Assembly (NCBI RefSeq): GCF_047300855.1
Contig: NZ_CP170197.1
Span: 2,294,001 to 2,358,000, forward strand
Origin: Sulfuriferula sp047300855
GTDB lineage: Bacteria > Pseudomonadota > Gammaproteobacteria > Burkholderiales > Sulfuriferulaceae
Direction of reading: 5' to 3'
DNA: 64,000 bases
Numbering within the stretch: the stretch's first letter is position 1; each line of letters opens with the position of its first letter. Of the stretch, positions 1-8,812 are shown piece after piece. The translations under genes and the position numbers were made by a program. Below the pieces are notes generated by a model, which did no database searches, was not told the origin of the DNA, and saw only the letters and a list, made by a program, of their open reading frames with translations.

Positions 1-27
1 CAAATACGATTTCGGTTTCGCGGCATA

Positions 28-297
28 TTACCCCCGTAACTCCAACCTAAAATCCTCCCGCTCTGCCACCACATCCGCCAGTATCTCCAGCAACCGCCAG
101 TAATCCTCCCCCAGCGCATCGCGCGTAACCCCCGGCTTTTCCCAGATCAGTTCAAACGGGCCTTCGACGTCGTCGGTCAGCACATCCCACAGCGCGTCGA
201 GATTGCGCCCGAAATGTTCGGGGAAGGCGAAATCCTTCGCGATCTGGTCGTAGAAGGTTTTCATGCTGGTGATGCTTTGCAGGTGGCAGGTTTTCAT
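28..297 (-). CDS. Barstar-family ribonuclease inhibitor
   Basis: Small acidic protein of 89 aa that matches the barstar fold family: the central part reads FPEHFGRNLDALWDVLTDD, the typical barstar helix region. Barstars bind and block barnase-type RNases in the cytoplasm. The gene follows a barnase-like secreted RNase and overlaps its stop by 4 bases (ATGA), so the two are probably translationally coupled, with the inhibitor protecting the producer before export. Length is normal for the family. The pairing with the neighbour makes the call strong; binding itself is inferred. Confidence 0.9.
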   Translation of the reverse strand: MKTCHLQSITSMKTFYDQIAKDFAFPEHFGRNLDALWDVLTDDVEGPFELIWEKPGVTRDALGEDYWRLLEILADVVAEREDFRLELRG

Positions 298-743
298 TGG
301 CAGGCGGGGATCTCGGTAAAGGTGCGGTAGTGGTCAACGGTGACGAAGCGGCGGCCTTCGCGCGAGAAGATCAGGCGCTTGGCGCCGCGATGGCCGCCGT
401 TGTAGTCGAGGTCGGCTTCGCGCCACTGGCCGTGGGGCAACCGGCGTTCACGGTTGCCAAAATGGTCGCCGCCTATGCTTTTGCCGTGCAGCGCGGGCAC
501 CTCCCACAGGTCGTGGCCGCGCTGCCAGCCGGCGGATTGCGCCTCGCGCTTGGTGACGAATTTATCCGGCAGGCGCGTATTGCGATCGGCGTTGAGGGTT
601 TGCAGGGCCTGCGTCAGCTCGGCCTCGTCGATGTGTGGGCGCGACTGCTGATTGAATGCGTGCACGACGTCGCGGCAACTGGCCGCCTGGACCGCAGGCG
701 CGAACGCCAGCAAGCCAAGCAAGGCCAGCAGTGCGCGCGTCAT
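294..743 (-). CDS. Secreted barnase-type guanyl-specific ribonuclease
   Basis: 149 aa with an N-terminal signal peptide (hydrophobic ALLALLGLLAFAPAVQA, residues 4-20). The C-terminal half matches the microbial ribonuclease N1/T1 (barnase) fold. READLDYN carries the equivalent of the barnase general base Glu, KRLIFS the Arg, and DHYRTFTEI the catalytic His. It should cleave RNA after G outside the cytoplasm. The start overlaps the stop of the PhoH-like gene by 4 bases, and its own stop overlaps the barstar start by 4. Whether it serves nutrient scavenging or competition cannot be read from the sequence. Confidence 0.9.
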   Translation of the reverse strand: MTRALLALLGLLAFAPAVQAASCRDVVHAFNQQSRPHIDEAELTQALQTLNADRNTRLPDKFVTKREAQSAGWQRGHDLWEVPALHGKSIGGDHFGNRERRLPHGQWREADLDYNGGHRGAKRLIFSREGRRFVTVDHYRTFTEIPACQ

Positions 744-2140
744 AGCACCTCACCCGCCCAGTCGGCCAGCCGCGAACGCTCGCCGCGCGCCAGGGTGATG
801 TGCCCGCCATGCGGCCAGCCCTTGAAACGGTCGACCACGTAGGTCAGGCCGGAGCTGCCCTCGGTGAGGTAAGGCGTGTCGATCTGCGAGATGTTGCCCA
901 GGCACACCACCTTGGTGCCGGGACCGGCGCGGGTGATGAGGGTTTTCATCTGCTTGGGGGTGAGGTTCTGCGCCTCGTCGATGATCAGGTATTTGTTGAG
1001 GAAGGTGCGCCCGCGCATGAAGTTCAGCGACTTGACCTTGATGCGGCTGCGGATCAGGTCCTGGGTGGCGGCGCGTCCCCAGTCGCCGGCGCTGTCGTCG
1101 GTCTTGTTGAGCACGTCGAGGTTGTCTTCCAGTGCGCCCATCCACGGCGTCATTTTCTCTTCCTCGGTGCCGGGCAGGAAACCGATATCCTCGCCCACCG
1201 GCACGGTCACGCGGGTCATGATGATTTCCGAATAGCGCTTGTGCTCCAGCGTCTGCATCAGCCCTGCGGCCAGCGTGAGCAGAGTTTTTCCGGTGCCGGC
1301 CTGACCCAGCAGGGTGACGAAATCGACCTCCGGATCCATCAGCACATTGAGCGCGAAATTCTGCTCGCGGTTGCGCGCGGTGATGCCCCACACGTTGTTT
1401 TTCTGATGGCTGTAATCCTTGATGGTCTGAAACTCGGCGACATTGCCATCAACGGACCGGACAATGGCGTAGAGCGGATTGCTGCCCTCCTGATAGACGA
1501 ATTCGTTGACCAGCAGATGGCTGACCAGCGGCCCCTTGACGCGATACCAGGTGTGGCCGTCGGCCTGCCAGGATTCGATCCCCTTGCCGTGCTTGTCCCA
1601 GAAATCTTCCGGCAGTTCGCGCACCCCGGCGTAGAGCAGGTCGGTGTCTTCGAGTACCTTGTCGTTGAAGTAGTCCTCGGCAGGCAAACCCAGCGCGCGC
1701 GCCTTGATGCGCATGTTGATGTCTTTCGACACCAGGATGACTTGGCGCTTGGGCTGCTCTTCGCGCAGGCTCAGGATCACGCCGAGAATCTGGTTGTCCA
1801 CCTTGCTGTTGGGCAGAGTGAGCGGGGTGTCGATGCGCGAAATTTTGGTCTGCAGGAACAACCGTCCGGTGGCTGCCTTGCGGCTCTTGCTGCTCAGCGG
1901 AATCCCGGCTTCGATCGAATCTTCGCAACCGGATACGATTTCGTCCAGGAAGCGGCTGGCCTGACGCGCATTGCGCGCCACTTCGGTCATGCCTTTCTTG
2001 TTGTGATCGAGTTCCTCCAGCGTGCCCATCGGCAAAAAAATGTCGTGCTCTTCAAAACGGAACAAGCTGGTGGGGTCGTGCATCAGCACGTTGGTATCAA
2101 GAACAAACAGCTTGGTGAGCGCAGCGGCTTTGCGGGGCAT
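740..2140 (-). CDS. PIN-domain / PhoH-family ATPase
   Basis: 466 aa, two domains. The N-terminus (about 10-150) is a PIN nuclease domain starting FVLDTNVLMHDP with the first metal-binding Asp. The C-terminal half is a PhoH-like P-loop ATPase with Walker A GQAGTGKTLL (about 285) and a Walker B LIIDEAQN. This architecture is the YlaK/PhoH2 type, which couples RNA unwinding to cleavage; the substrate here is unknown. It is fourth in the minus-strand trxB-smr-bcp-phoH operon and overlaps the following RNase gene by 4 bases. Length is normal for the family. Confidence 0.93.
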   Translation of the reverse strand: MPRKAAALTKLFVLDTNVLMHDPTSLFRFEEHDIFLPMGTLEELDHNKKGMTEVARNARQASRFLDEIVSGCEDSIEAGIPLSSKSRKAATGRLFLQTKISRIDTPLTLPNSKVDNQILGVILSLREEQPKRQVILVSKDINMRIKARALGLPAEDYFNDKVLEDTDLLYAGVRELPEDFWDKHGKGIESWQADGHTWYRVKGPLVSHLLVNEFVYQEGSNPLYAIVRSVDGNVAEFQTIKDYSHQKNNVWGITARNREQNFALNVLMDPEVDFVTLLGQAGTGKTLLTLAAGLMQTLEHKRYSEIIMTRVTVPVGEDIGFLPGTEEEKMTPWMGALEDNLDVLNKTDDSAGDWGRAATQDLIRSRIKVKSLNFMRGRTFLNKYLIIDEAQNLTPKQMKTLITRAGPGTKVVCLGNISQIDTPYLTEGSSGLTYVVDRFKGWPHGGHITLARGERSRLADWAGEVL

Positions 2141-2152
2141 TCAGATTTTCTC

Positions 2153-2602
2153 CTAGAGGGTTTTAACGGTGTCCAGCACTTCCTGCGCGTGGCCGGCGGA
2201 TTTCACGCTACGCCATTCCTTGACCAGCTTGCCGTCGGCGTCGAACACGAAGGTACTGCGGTCGACACCGCGGACTTCCTTGCCGTACATGTTCTTCAGC
2301 TTCATCACGCCGAACAGTTCGCACACTTTTTCGTCTGTGTCGGACAATAGCTCGAACGGCAGGCTGAGCTTGGTCTTGAATTTTTCGTGGGATTTCAGAT
2401 CGTCGCGCGATATGCCCACAATCTCGCAATGGTGCGCCTGAAATTCGTCATACAAATCGCGGAAGTCGGAGCCCTCCACAGTGCAGCCTGGGGTATCGTC
2501 CTTGGGATAGAAGTACACCACCAGTTTCTTGCCGCGCGCATCCGAGAGTTTGAAGGTCCGGTTGCCGGTGGAGGGAAGTTCGAATTCGGTAATTGTTGCC
2601 AT
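2153..2602 (-). CDS. bcp: Thioredoxin-dependent thiol peroxidase (Bcp-type peroxiredoxin)
   Basis: 149-aa peroxiredoxin of the PrxQ/Bcp group that reduces hydrogen peroxide and organic peroxides with electrons from thioredoxin. The active-site motif YPKDDTPGCTVEG gives the conserved Pro and Thr and the peroxidatic Cys40. The Cys that in E. coli Bcp lies five residues later is absent (CTVEGSDF), so resolution must use another Cys or an external thiol; other Cys residues lie near 60 and 95. It shares the operon with trxB, which supports a peroxide-defence role. A second, divergent homologue lies at 43435. Confidence 0.95.
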   Translation of the reverse strand: MATITEFELPSTGNRTFKLSDARGKKLVVYFYPKDDTPGCTVEGSDFRDLYDEFQAHHCEIVGISRDDLKSHEKFKTKLSLPFELLSDTDEKVCELFGVMKLKNMYGKEVRGVDRSTFVFDADGKLVKEWRSVKSAGHAQEVLDTVKTL

Positions 2603-2623
2603 GGTGCTCCTCCAAAACGGTTT

Positions 2624-3169
2624 TCATGAAGACTTGAGTAACACTACCACCGCGCCACTGCCGCCGTCCACCGCGCGCGCCTGGCAAAACGCCAGGACCT
2701 CATCTTTTTGCATCAGCCAGTTTTTTACCTTGGTGCGCAATACCGGCTCGCGGTTTTTGGAACGCAGCCCCTTGCCGTGAATGATGCGCACGCAGCGCAG
2801 GCCGCGCTTGCTGCAGCCGGCGATGAATGCATTCACTTCCTGGCGGGCTTCGACGCTGACCAACCCATGCAAATCCAGCTCGGCCTGCAGCACCCAGTGC
2901 CCGCGCCGCAGCTTCTTCAGCGTGTCGCGGCGCAAGCCGGTACGCAGGAACACCAGCTCCTCGCCGGTTTCCATGGCGTCTTCCCAGGCGATGTGGTCGG
3001 ACAGGCTGTCGGCGAGCGCCTGCTGTTCGTCGCGGATACGCTGGCGCGGGATGGGCGAAACGCGCGGCAGGACCGGCTCGACCTTGCCATGCTCGGGCAG
3101 CGGCCGGGCGTCCTCCACCGCCGCCTTGAACAGCGCGGCGTCGTCCGCAGGAGGCACGCGCCCGGCCAT
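2624..3169 (-). CDS. Smr domain protein (SmrA/SmrB-like nuclease)
   Basis: 181 aa. The C-terminal 90 residues are a clear Smr domain, with the ELDLHGLVSVEARQEV and RIIHGKGLRS motifs that define the family. Related proteins (E. coli SmrA and SmrB) are DNA-nicking or ribosome-associated RNA endonucleases. The N-terminal 80 residues are charged and less conserved. The gene lies 7 bases after trxB and 21 bases before bcp in the same operon. The exact substrate cannot be told from sequence. Confidence 0.9.
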   Translation of the reverse strand: MAGRVPPADDAALFKAAVEDARPLPEHGKVEPVLPRVSPIPRQRIRDEQQALADSLSDHIAWEDAMETGEELVFLRTGLRRDTLKKLRRGHWVLQAELDLHGLVSVEARQEVNAFIAGCSKRGLRCVRIIHGKGLRSKNREPVLRTKVKNWLMQKDEVLAFCQARAVDGGSGAVVVLLKSS

Positions 3170-3176
3170 GAGCTGA

Positions 3177-4133
3177 TTACTTGCCGAGGCTTTCCAGGTA
3201 GCGGTCGGCGTCGAGCGCGGCCATGCAGCCGGTGCCGGCGCTGGTCACAGCCTGGCGGTAGATGTGGTCCTGCACGTCGCCAGCGGCAAACACGCCGGGG
3301 ATATTGGTGGCGGTGGCGTTGCCCTTGTTGCCGCCTTTGGTGACGATATAGCCGCCTTCCATCTCAATCTGGCCGGTGAAAATATCGGTATTGGGCTTGT
3401 GGCCGATGGCGATGAATACCCCGGTCAGGGCGATATCCCTGGTGCTGCCGTCCACGGTGGACTTGATGCGCATGCCGGTGACGCCGGTTTTATCGCCCAG
3501 CACTTCGTCCAGCTGGCTGTTCCATTCCACGCTGACCTTGCCTTCCTTGACCTTCTCCATCAGATGATCGGCGAGTATCTTTTCCGACTTGAACTTGTCG
3601 CGGCGGTGCACCACGGTGACATGGCGCGCGATGTTGGACAGGTACAGCGCTTCCTCCACGGCAGTATTGCCGCCGCCGATCACCGCCACATCCTGGTCGC
3701 GATAGAAGAAACCGTCGCAGGTCGCGCAGCCGGAGACGCCCTTGCCCATGAAAGCCTGTTCGGACTCCAGCCCCAGGTACATGGCCGACGCGCCGGTGGC
3801 GATGATCAGCGCATCGCAGGTATAGATGCCCTGGTCGCCAATCAGCGTAATGGGCTTGTCGCTCAGCTTGGCGGTGTGGATGTGGTCGAAAATGATTTCG
3901 GTGTTGAAGCGGCGCGCGTGCTTTTCGAAACGCGCCATCAATTCCGGCCCCTGCACGCCGTCGGCGTCGGCCGGCCAGTTGTCCACGTCGGTGGTGGTCA
4001 TCAGCTGGCCGCCTTGCGCCATACCGGTAATGACGACGGGGTTCAGATTGGCGCGCGCCGCATACACGGCGGCGGAATAGCCTGCCGGACCGGAGCCGAG
4101 GATGATGAGGCGATGGTGTTGGGTTGTGGACAT
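3177..4133 (-). CDS. trxB: Thioredoxin reductase
   Basis: 318-aa flavoenzyme that passes electrons from NADPH through FAD to thioredoxin. Visible motifs are the FAD-binding GSGPAGYSAAVYAAR near the start, the redox pair in GCATCDGFFY (about 135-140), the NADPH-binding GGGNTAVEEALYL, and the C-terminal FAD motif GVFAAGDVQD. Length matches bacterial low-molecular-weight TrxB. It is first in a six-gene minus-strand operon and is divergent from ftsK, with about 110 bases between them that must hold both promoters. Confidence 0.98.
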   Translation of the reverse strand: MSTTQHHRLIILGSGPAGYSAAVYAARANLNPVVITGMAQGGQLMTTTDVDNWPADADGVQGPELMARFEKHARRFNTEIIFDHIHTAKLSDKPITLIGDQGIYTCDALIIATGASAMYLGLESEQAFMGKGVSGCATCDGFFYRDQDVAVIGGGNTAVEEALYLSNIARHVTVVHRRDKFKSEKILADHLMEKVKEGKVSVEWNSQLDEVLGDKTGVTGMRIKSTVDGSTRDIALTGVFIAIGHKPNTDIFTGQIEMEGGYIVTKGGNKGNATATNIPGVFAAGDVQDHIYRQAVTSAGTGCMAALDADRYLESLGK

Positions 4134-4212
4134 GCAGTACTCCGTAGCGGGATTGAAGAATGGAAAACTGAAACAGTATGGAAGATGGTCACGGACTGGA
4201 CAAGGTTCAAGT

Positions 4213-4218
4213 TATAAT
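4213..4218 (+). promoter_or_regulatory. Candidate -10 box for ftsK
   Basis: A perfect TATAAT lies 27 bases before the ftsK start in the trxB/ftsK divergent gap. No good -35 lies 16-18 bases upstream; a TGGACA is present but only 10 bases away. The assignment is therefore tentative. Confidence 0.35.
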
Positions 4219-4244
4219 TTTGCATTCCTGTAAATTATCCGACC

Positions 4245-6530
4245 ATGTCGATTACCCGGCGCAATACTCAGAAATCCGTCCGTAAACCACTCCCGCCAAG
4301 GCTCAGCGGCCTGCTGCGCGAGATCGGCTGGCTGCTGAGTGTCGCGCTGGCTGCGTTCCTGGCGGTCATCCTGTTCTCTTATTCCCAGTCCGATCCGGGC
4401 TGGTCGCATAGCGGACAAGGCAGTGTGCACAATGTGGGCGGCACTTTGGGCTCCTATCTGGCCGACATATTGCTCTCGTTATTCGGGCTTTCCACCTGGT
4501 GGCTGGTGGCACTGGCGCTGTATGCCACCTGGTGGGGATATCGCAAGCTGGAGATTTCCGAAGCGTCCGACCGCCGCTCCCTGTATATCCGCAGCGCCGG
4601 ATTTGTATTGCTGCTGCTGTCCAGCGCCGGGCTGGAATCGCAGCGCCTGTACAGCCTGCACATCGCGTTGCCGGAGCACCCGGGCGGTATTCTGGGGGCG
4701 ATTGCGGGGGAAGCCGTCGTCCGGATACTGGGCTTTACCGGCGGCACGCTGGCCTTGCTGGTATTGATTGCCGCCAGCTTGAGCCTGTTTACCAATATTT
4801 CCTGGCTGACCGTCGTGGAAAAAACCGGGGAATATCTCGAACGCAGCTGGTTTTGGGCCATCGAGACCTGGACCGCGCGACGCGAACGGCGCGTGGGGCA
4901 AGCCGCCACGCTGCGTCGTGACGAGATGGTGATGGAAGAGAAACGGCGCAACGTGGACCGCGCCCCGGTGATCATCGAAACACCCCCGCCCACCATTATC
5001 AAATCGGAACGCGTGCAGGTGGAAAAGCAGGCGCCGCTGTTTGCCGAAATGCCGGATTCGCCTTTGCCGCCGCTGCATTTGCTGGATGCCGCGACGGCCC
5101 ATGTGGAAAGCCTGTCGGCGGAAACCCTGGAATTCACCTCGCGCCTGATCGAACGCAAGCTGGCCGAGTTCAACGTGCAGGCGCGCGTGGTCGCCGCCCT
5201 GCCCGGCCCGGTGATCACCCGCTACGAGATCGAGCCGGCCTCCGGCGTCAAGGGCAGCCAGATCGTCAATCTCGCCAAGGATCTGGCGCGGGCACTGTCG
5301 GTGGTGAGTATCCGCGTGGTGGAAACCATTCCCGGCAAAACCACCATGGCGCTGGAAATTCCCAACCCCAAACGCGAGATCGTGCGCCTGTCGGAAATCC
5401 TGTCCGCCAAGGTGTATCACGACATGGCGAGCCCGCTGGCGATGGCGATGGGCAAGGACATTGCCGGCAACCCGGTGGTGGCCGATCTGGCCAAAATGCC
5501 GCACGTCCTGGTGGCCGGCACGACCGGCTCGGGCAAGTCGGTGGCAATCAACGCAATGATTCTGAGCCTGCTGTACAAGGCCGACCCCAGCCAGGTACGG
5601 CTCATCCTGGTCGACCCGAAAATGCTCGAGCTGTCGGTGTACGAGGGCATTCCGCATCTGCTCGCGCCGGTGGTCACCGACATGCGCCAGGCCGCCGCCG
5701 CGCTCAACTGGTGCGTGGCCGAGATGGAACGCCGCTACAAACTGATGTCCACGCTCGGCGTGCGCAATCTGGCCGGTTACAACCAGAAAGTGCGCGACGC
5801 GAAAAAATCCGGCACCCCGCTCACCCACCCGTTCAGCCTGACCCCGGATAACCCCGAGCCGCTGGAAGAGCAGCCGATGATCGTGGTGGTGATCGACGAG
5901 CTGGCCGACATGATGATGGTGGTGGGCAAGGCCGTCGAGCAATTGATCGCGCGGCTGGCGCAAAAAGCCCGCGCCGCCGGGGTACACCTGATCCTGGCGA
6001 CGCAGCGCCCGTCGGTGGACGTGATTACCGGCCTGATCAAGGCCAACATCCCCACCCGCGTCGCGTTCCAGGTATCCAGCAAGATCGACTCGCGCACCAT
6101 CCTCGACCAGATGGGCGCGGAGGCCCTGCTCGGCCAGGGCGACATGCTCTACCTGCCCCCCGGTACCGGCTATCCGCAACGCGTGCACGGCGCATTTGTG
6201 GCCGACGAAGAAGTGCACAAGGTGGTGGAATACCTGAAACAGCTGGGCGAGCCGGATTACATTGAAGGCATTCTCGACACCCCGGAGGACAATGAAGTCG
6301 GTGGCGAAACTGCCGTTGGCGGCGGCGATGCAGAGAGCGACCCGCTGTATGACGAAGCCGTCGCCCTGGTGTTGAAAACCAAGCGCCCATCGATCTCTGC
6401 CGTGCAGCGCCATCTGCGTATCGGCTACAACCGCGCCGCGCGGCTGATCGAAGCCATGGAACAGGCCGGGCTGGTCACGCCGATGCAGAGCAATGGCAAC
6501 CGTGAAGTGCTGGCCCAGAACCGGGAATGA
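4245..6530 (+). CDS. ftsK: DNA translocase FtsK
   Basis: 761-aa septal DNA pump that clears and aligns chromosome termini during division and activates XerCD at dif. The N-terminus has four membrane helices (about 25-190). A short linker follows, much shorter than in E. coli. The motor domain carries Walker A GTTGSGKS (about 425) and Walker B VVVIDELADMM (about 545). The last 60 residues (ISAVQRHLRIGYNRAARLIEAME) are the winged-helix gamma domain that reads KOPS sites. It is followed by lolA and rarA, the usual ftsK-lolA-rarA order of proteobacteria. Confidence 0.98.
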   Translation: MSITRRNTQKSVRKPLPPRLSGLLREIGWLLSVALAAFLAVILFSYSQSDPGWSHSGQGSVHNVGGTLGSYLADILLSLFGLSTWWLVALALYATWWGYRKLEISEASDRRSLYIRSAGFVLLLLSSAGLESQRLYSLHIALPEHPGGILGAIAGEAVVRILGFTGGTLALLVLIAASLSLFTNISWLTVVEKTGEYLERSWFWAIETWTARRERRVGQAATLRRDEMVMEEKRRNVDRAPVIIETPPPTIIKSERVQVEKQAPLFAEMPDSPLPPLHLLDAATAHVESLSAETLEFTSRLIERKLAEFNVQARVVAALPGPVITRYEIEPASGVKGSQIVNLAKDLARALSVVSIRVVETIPGKTTMALEIPNPKREIVRLSEILSAKVYHDMASPLAMAMGKDIAGNPVVADLAKMPHVLVAGTTGSGKSVAINAMILSLLYKADPSQVRLILVDPKMLELSVYEGIPHLLAPVVTDMRQAAAALNWCVAEMERRYKLMSTLGVRNLAGYNQKVRDAKKSGTPLTHPFSLTPDNPEPLEEQPMIVVVIDELADMMMVVGKAVEQLIARLAQKARAAGVHLILATQRPSVDVITGLIKANIPTRVAFQVSSKIDSRTILDQMGAEALLGQGDMLYLPPGTGYPQRVHGAFVADEEVHKVVEYLKQLGEPDYIEGILDTPEDNEVGGETAVGGGDAESDPLYDEAVALVLKTKRPSISAVQRHLRIGYNRAARLIEAMEQAGLVTPMQSNGNREVLAQNRE

Positions 6531-6539
6531 AGATCATGC

Positions 6540-6594
6540 GATGGGACAACGCTAGCCGGAGCAACGTGATGACGGGCCATCGGCATGTCCCATC
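6540..6594. other. Long hairpin with GATGGGACA arms downstream of ftsK
   Basis: The 9-base arms GATGGGACA (6540-6548) and TGTCCCATC (6586-6594) are perfect inverted repeats enclosing 37 bases. A T-run (CTTTTT) lies about 20 bases further on. It may be an ftsK terminator, an mRNA-stabilising hairpin or a REP-like repeat; sequence alone does not decide. Confidence 0.45.
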
Positions 6595-6715
6595 AACTCA
6601 TTGCCCGCCCAATCTTTTTACTCCATATTAATCATGATGCCAGCCCGGCGACGTAAACCATTTACCGGAAAACCTGTCCATCCTGTTCATCCTGAACAAT
6701 AGACTTGAAATCTCA

Positions 6716-7333
6716 ATGAAAAAACTCAGCCTCCTTATCGCACTCCTGATTTTCTCTGCCAGCGCAGCGGCTTCCAGCATCAATGCACTCAAGGCCTTCG
6801 TCGCAGATACTCAAACGGCGCGCGCCACGTTCACGCAGACCGTGCTGGACAAGAATGGCCATACGCGCCAGCAGTCATCCGGCACCATGGCTTTCGCGCG
6901 TCCCGGCAAATTCCGCTGGGTGTATGAAAAGCCTTACGAGCAGGTGATTGTGGGCGACGGCAAAAAAATCTGGCTGTACGATGCCGATCTGCAACAGGTC
7001 ACCATCAAGAAGCTGGGACAGGCATTGGGCAGCAGCCCGGCGGCACTGCTGGCGGGCAGCAAGGACATCGACAAGTTTTACACGATCAGCGATGCCGGCA
7101 CCCGCGATGGTCTGGAATGGCTGGATGCGCGCCCCAAGGACAAGGAAAGCACGTTTGAAAACGTGCGCATGGGGTTCAGCAAAAACACGCTGGTAAGCAT
7201 GGAAATCAAGGACAATTTCGGCGAGACCACAGTGCTGAAATTTGCCGGACTTCAACGTAATCCGGTGCTCCCCGCCAGCGACTTCCATTTCACCCCGCCG
7301 CAGGGCGTGGACGTCATCTCCGACGGCAAGTGA
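6716..7333 (+). CDS. lolA: Outer-membrane lipoprotein carrier LolA
   Basis: 205-aa periplasmic chaperone that takes lipoproteins released by LolCDE and hands them to LolB at the outer membrane. There is a signal peptide (residues 1-19, ending SASAAA). The LolA fold region reads GTMAFARPGKFRWVYEKPYEQ, with the conserved Arg and Trp-Tyr pattern, followed by VGDGKKIWLYDADLQQVTIKK. The stop overlaps the rarA start in GTGA, indicating coupling. Length is normal. Confidence 0.96.
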   Translation: MKKLSLLIALLIFSASAAASSINALKAFVADTQTARATFTQTVLDKNGHTRQQSSGTMAFARPGKFRWVYEKPYEQVIVGDGKKIWLYDADLQQVTIKKLGQALGSSPAALLAGSKDIDKFYTISDAGTRDGLEWLDARPKDKESTFENVRMGFSKNTLVSMEIKDNFGETTVLKFAGLQRNPVLPASDFHFTPPQGVDVISDGK

Positions 7334-8688
7334 GTCACGCCGACCTGTTCGATCATCCGCTGGACAGCGCGCCGCTGGCCGAACGGTTGCGGCCGCGCAA
7401 CCTGGACGAAGTGATCGGCCAGACCCATCTGCTCGGCCCCGGCAAACCGCTGCGCGTCGCGTTTGAATCCGGCAAGCCGCACTCGATGATCCTGTGGGGG
7501 CCGCCGGGCGTGGGCAAGACCACGCTGGCGCGGCTGATGAGCGATGGGTTCGACATGGAATTCATCGCATTGTCCGCCGTGCTCTCCGGGGTCAAGGAAA
7601 TCCGCGATGCGGTGGCGCGCGCCGAAATGATGCAGGGGCAGGGACGGCGTACCCTGCTGTTTGTGGACGAGGTGCACCGTTTCAACAAATCCCAGCAGGA
7701 TGCTTTCCTGCCGTTCGTTGAAGCCGGACTGCTCACCTTTATCGGCGCCACCACCGAAAACCCCTCGTTCGAGGTCAACAGCGCGCTGCTGTCGCGCGCC
7801 CAGGTGTATGTGTTGAAACCCCTCGAGGAGGCCGATCTCGCTGCGCTGCTGGAACGCGCACGGGGCAATGTCTACCCGGACATTGCCATCACCGAGGCTG
7901 CGCGCGCCCAACTCACCGGTTACGCCGATGGCGATGCGCGGCGCTTGTTAAATCTGCTGGAACAAGCCGCCAATGCTGCACTCGATGCCGCCCGCCATGA
8001 GATCGACGAGGAGTTCATCCACACCACGCTGGCCCGCGGCGCGCGGCGCTTCGACAAGGGCGGCGACAACTTCTACGACCAGATTTCCGCACTGCACAAG
8101 TCAGTGCGCGGCTCCAATCCCGATGCCGCGCTGTACTGGATGGTGCGCATGCTCGACGGCGGCGCAGATCCGCTCTACGTCAGCCGCCGCCTGATCCGCA
8201 TGGCCAGCGAGGACATCGGTCTGGCCGACCCGCGCGCGCTGCGCCTGACCCTGGACGCGGTGGAAACCTACGAGCGCCTGGGCAGCCCGGAAGGTGAGCT
8301 GGCACTGGCGCAAGCGGTGATCTACCTTGCCTGCGCGCCCAAGAGCAACGCCGTGTATGTGGCGTACAATAACGCCCGCAGCTTTATCGCGGCGGACAAA
8401 TCACGCGAAGTGCCGGTGCATCTCAGAAACGCCCCGACCAAGCTGATGAAGCAACTGGGTTACGGCCACGCCTACCGCTACGCGCACGACGAGCCGGACG
8501 CCTACGCCGCCGGGGAAGAATACTTGCCGGAAGGCGTCAACGCGCACTTTTACACCCCGACCCCGCGCGGGCTGGAAGGAAAAATAGCCGATCGGCTCGC
8601 GTATTTGCGCGGGCTGGACGAGGCGACGAAAAAAAAAACTGACTGCCACAGAGATCACAGAGAACTCAGAGAAAAACCTGACAGATGA
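7330..8688 (+). CDS. rarA: Replication-associated recombination ATPase RarA (MgsA)
   Basis: 452-aa AAA+ clamp-loader-like ATPase that acts at stalled forks. Walker A GPPGVGKTTL (about 57) and Walker B LLFVDEVHRFNK are clear; the C-terminal half carries the tetramerisation region (ALHKSVRGSNPDAALYW). It starts with GTG inside the lolA stop. The final about 17 residues (TDCHRDHRELREKPDR) are not RarA-like: they are the translation of the first unit of the repeat array at 8638, and the stop codon now lies inside the repeat. The native C-terminus probably ended near DEATKKK. Confidence 0.96.
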   Translation: MSHADLFDHPLDSAPLAERLRPRNLDEVIGQTHLLGPGKPLRVAFESGKPHSMILWGPPGVGKTTLARLMSDGFDMEFIALSAVLSGVKEIRDAVARAEMMQGQGRRTLLFVDEVHRFNKSQQDAFLPFVEAGLLTFIGATTENPSFEVNSALLSRAQVYVLKPLEEADLAALLERARGNVYPDIAITEAARAQLTGYADGDARRLLNLLEQAANAALDAARHEIDEEFIHTTLARGARRFDKGGDNFYDQISALHKSVRGSNPDAALYWMVRMLDGGADPLYVSRRLIRMASEDIGLADPRALRLTLDAVETYERLGSPEGELALAQAVIYLACAPKSNAVYVAYNNARSFIAADKSREVPVHLRNAPTKLMKQLGYGHAYRYAHDEPDAYAAGEEYLPEGVNAHFYTPTPRGLEGKIADRLAYLRGLDEATKKKTDCHRDHRELREKPDR

Positions 8689-8812
8689 GATGACTGAATC
8701 AATTTTGGGGGCGATTAAGCTAATTCATTAATTTTGCCCACATACGCTGGATTAATGAATTGCTCGGTGGCCTCTGTGTTCTCTGTGGCTAAGCGTTTTA
8801 AGCGGTGTAAAA
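8638..8812 (+). repeat. Repeat unit 1: internally deleted GxxExxY element
   Basis: First of four tandem units, 175 bases. The left end CCACAGAGATCACAGAG (8646-8662) and the right end CTCTGTGTTCTCTGTGG (8772-8788) are inverted repeats with 16 of 17 positions matching. The inside keeps a decayed form of the start and of the end of the GxxExxY gene of unit 4 and lacks the middle. The unit runs into the 3' end of rarA and supplies its stop codon. It differs from units 2 and 3 at many positions. Confidence 0.85.

Noticed and set aside
800..2350. Plus-strand reading frame of 516 codons opposite the PhoH-like gene.
   Set aside because: Antisense shadow; the minus-strand PIN/PhoH protein is clearly real.
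4479..6413. Minus-strand reading frame of 644 codons opposite ftsK.
   Set aside because: Antisense shadow of the FtsK motor region; no domain, no ribosome site.
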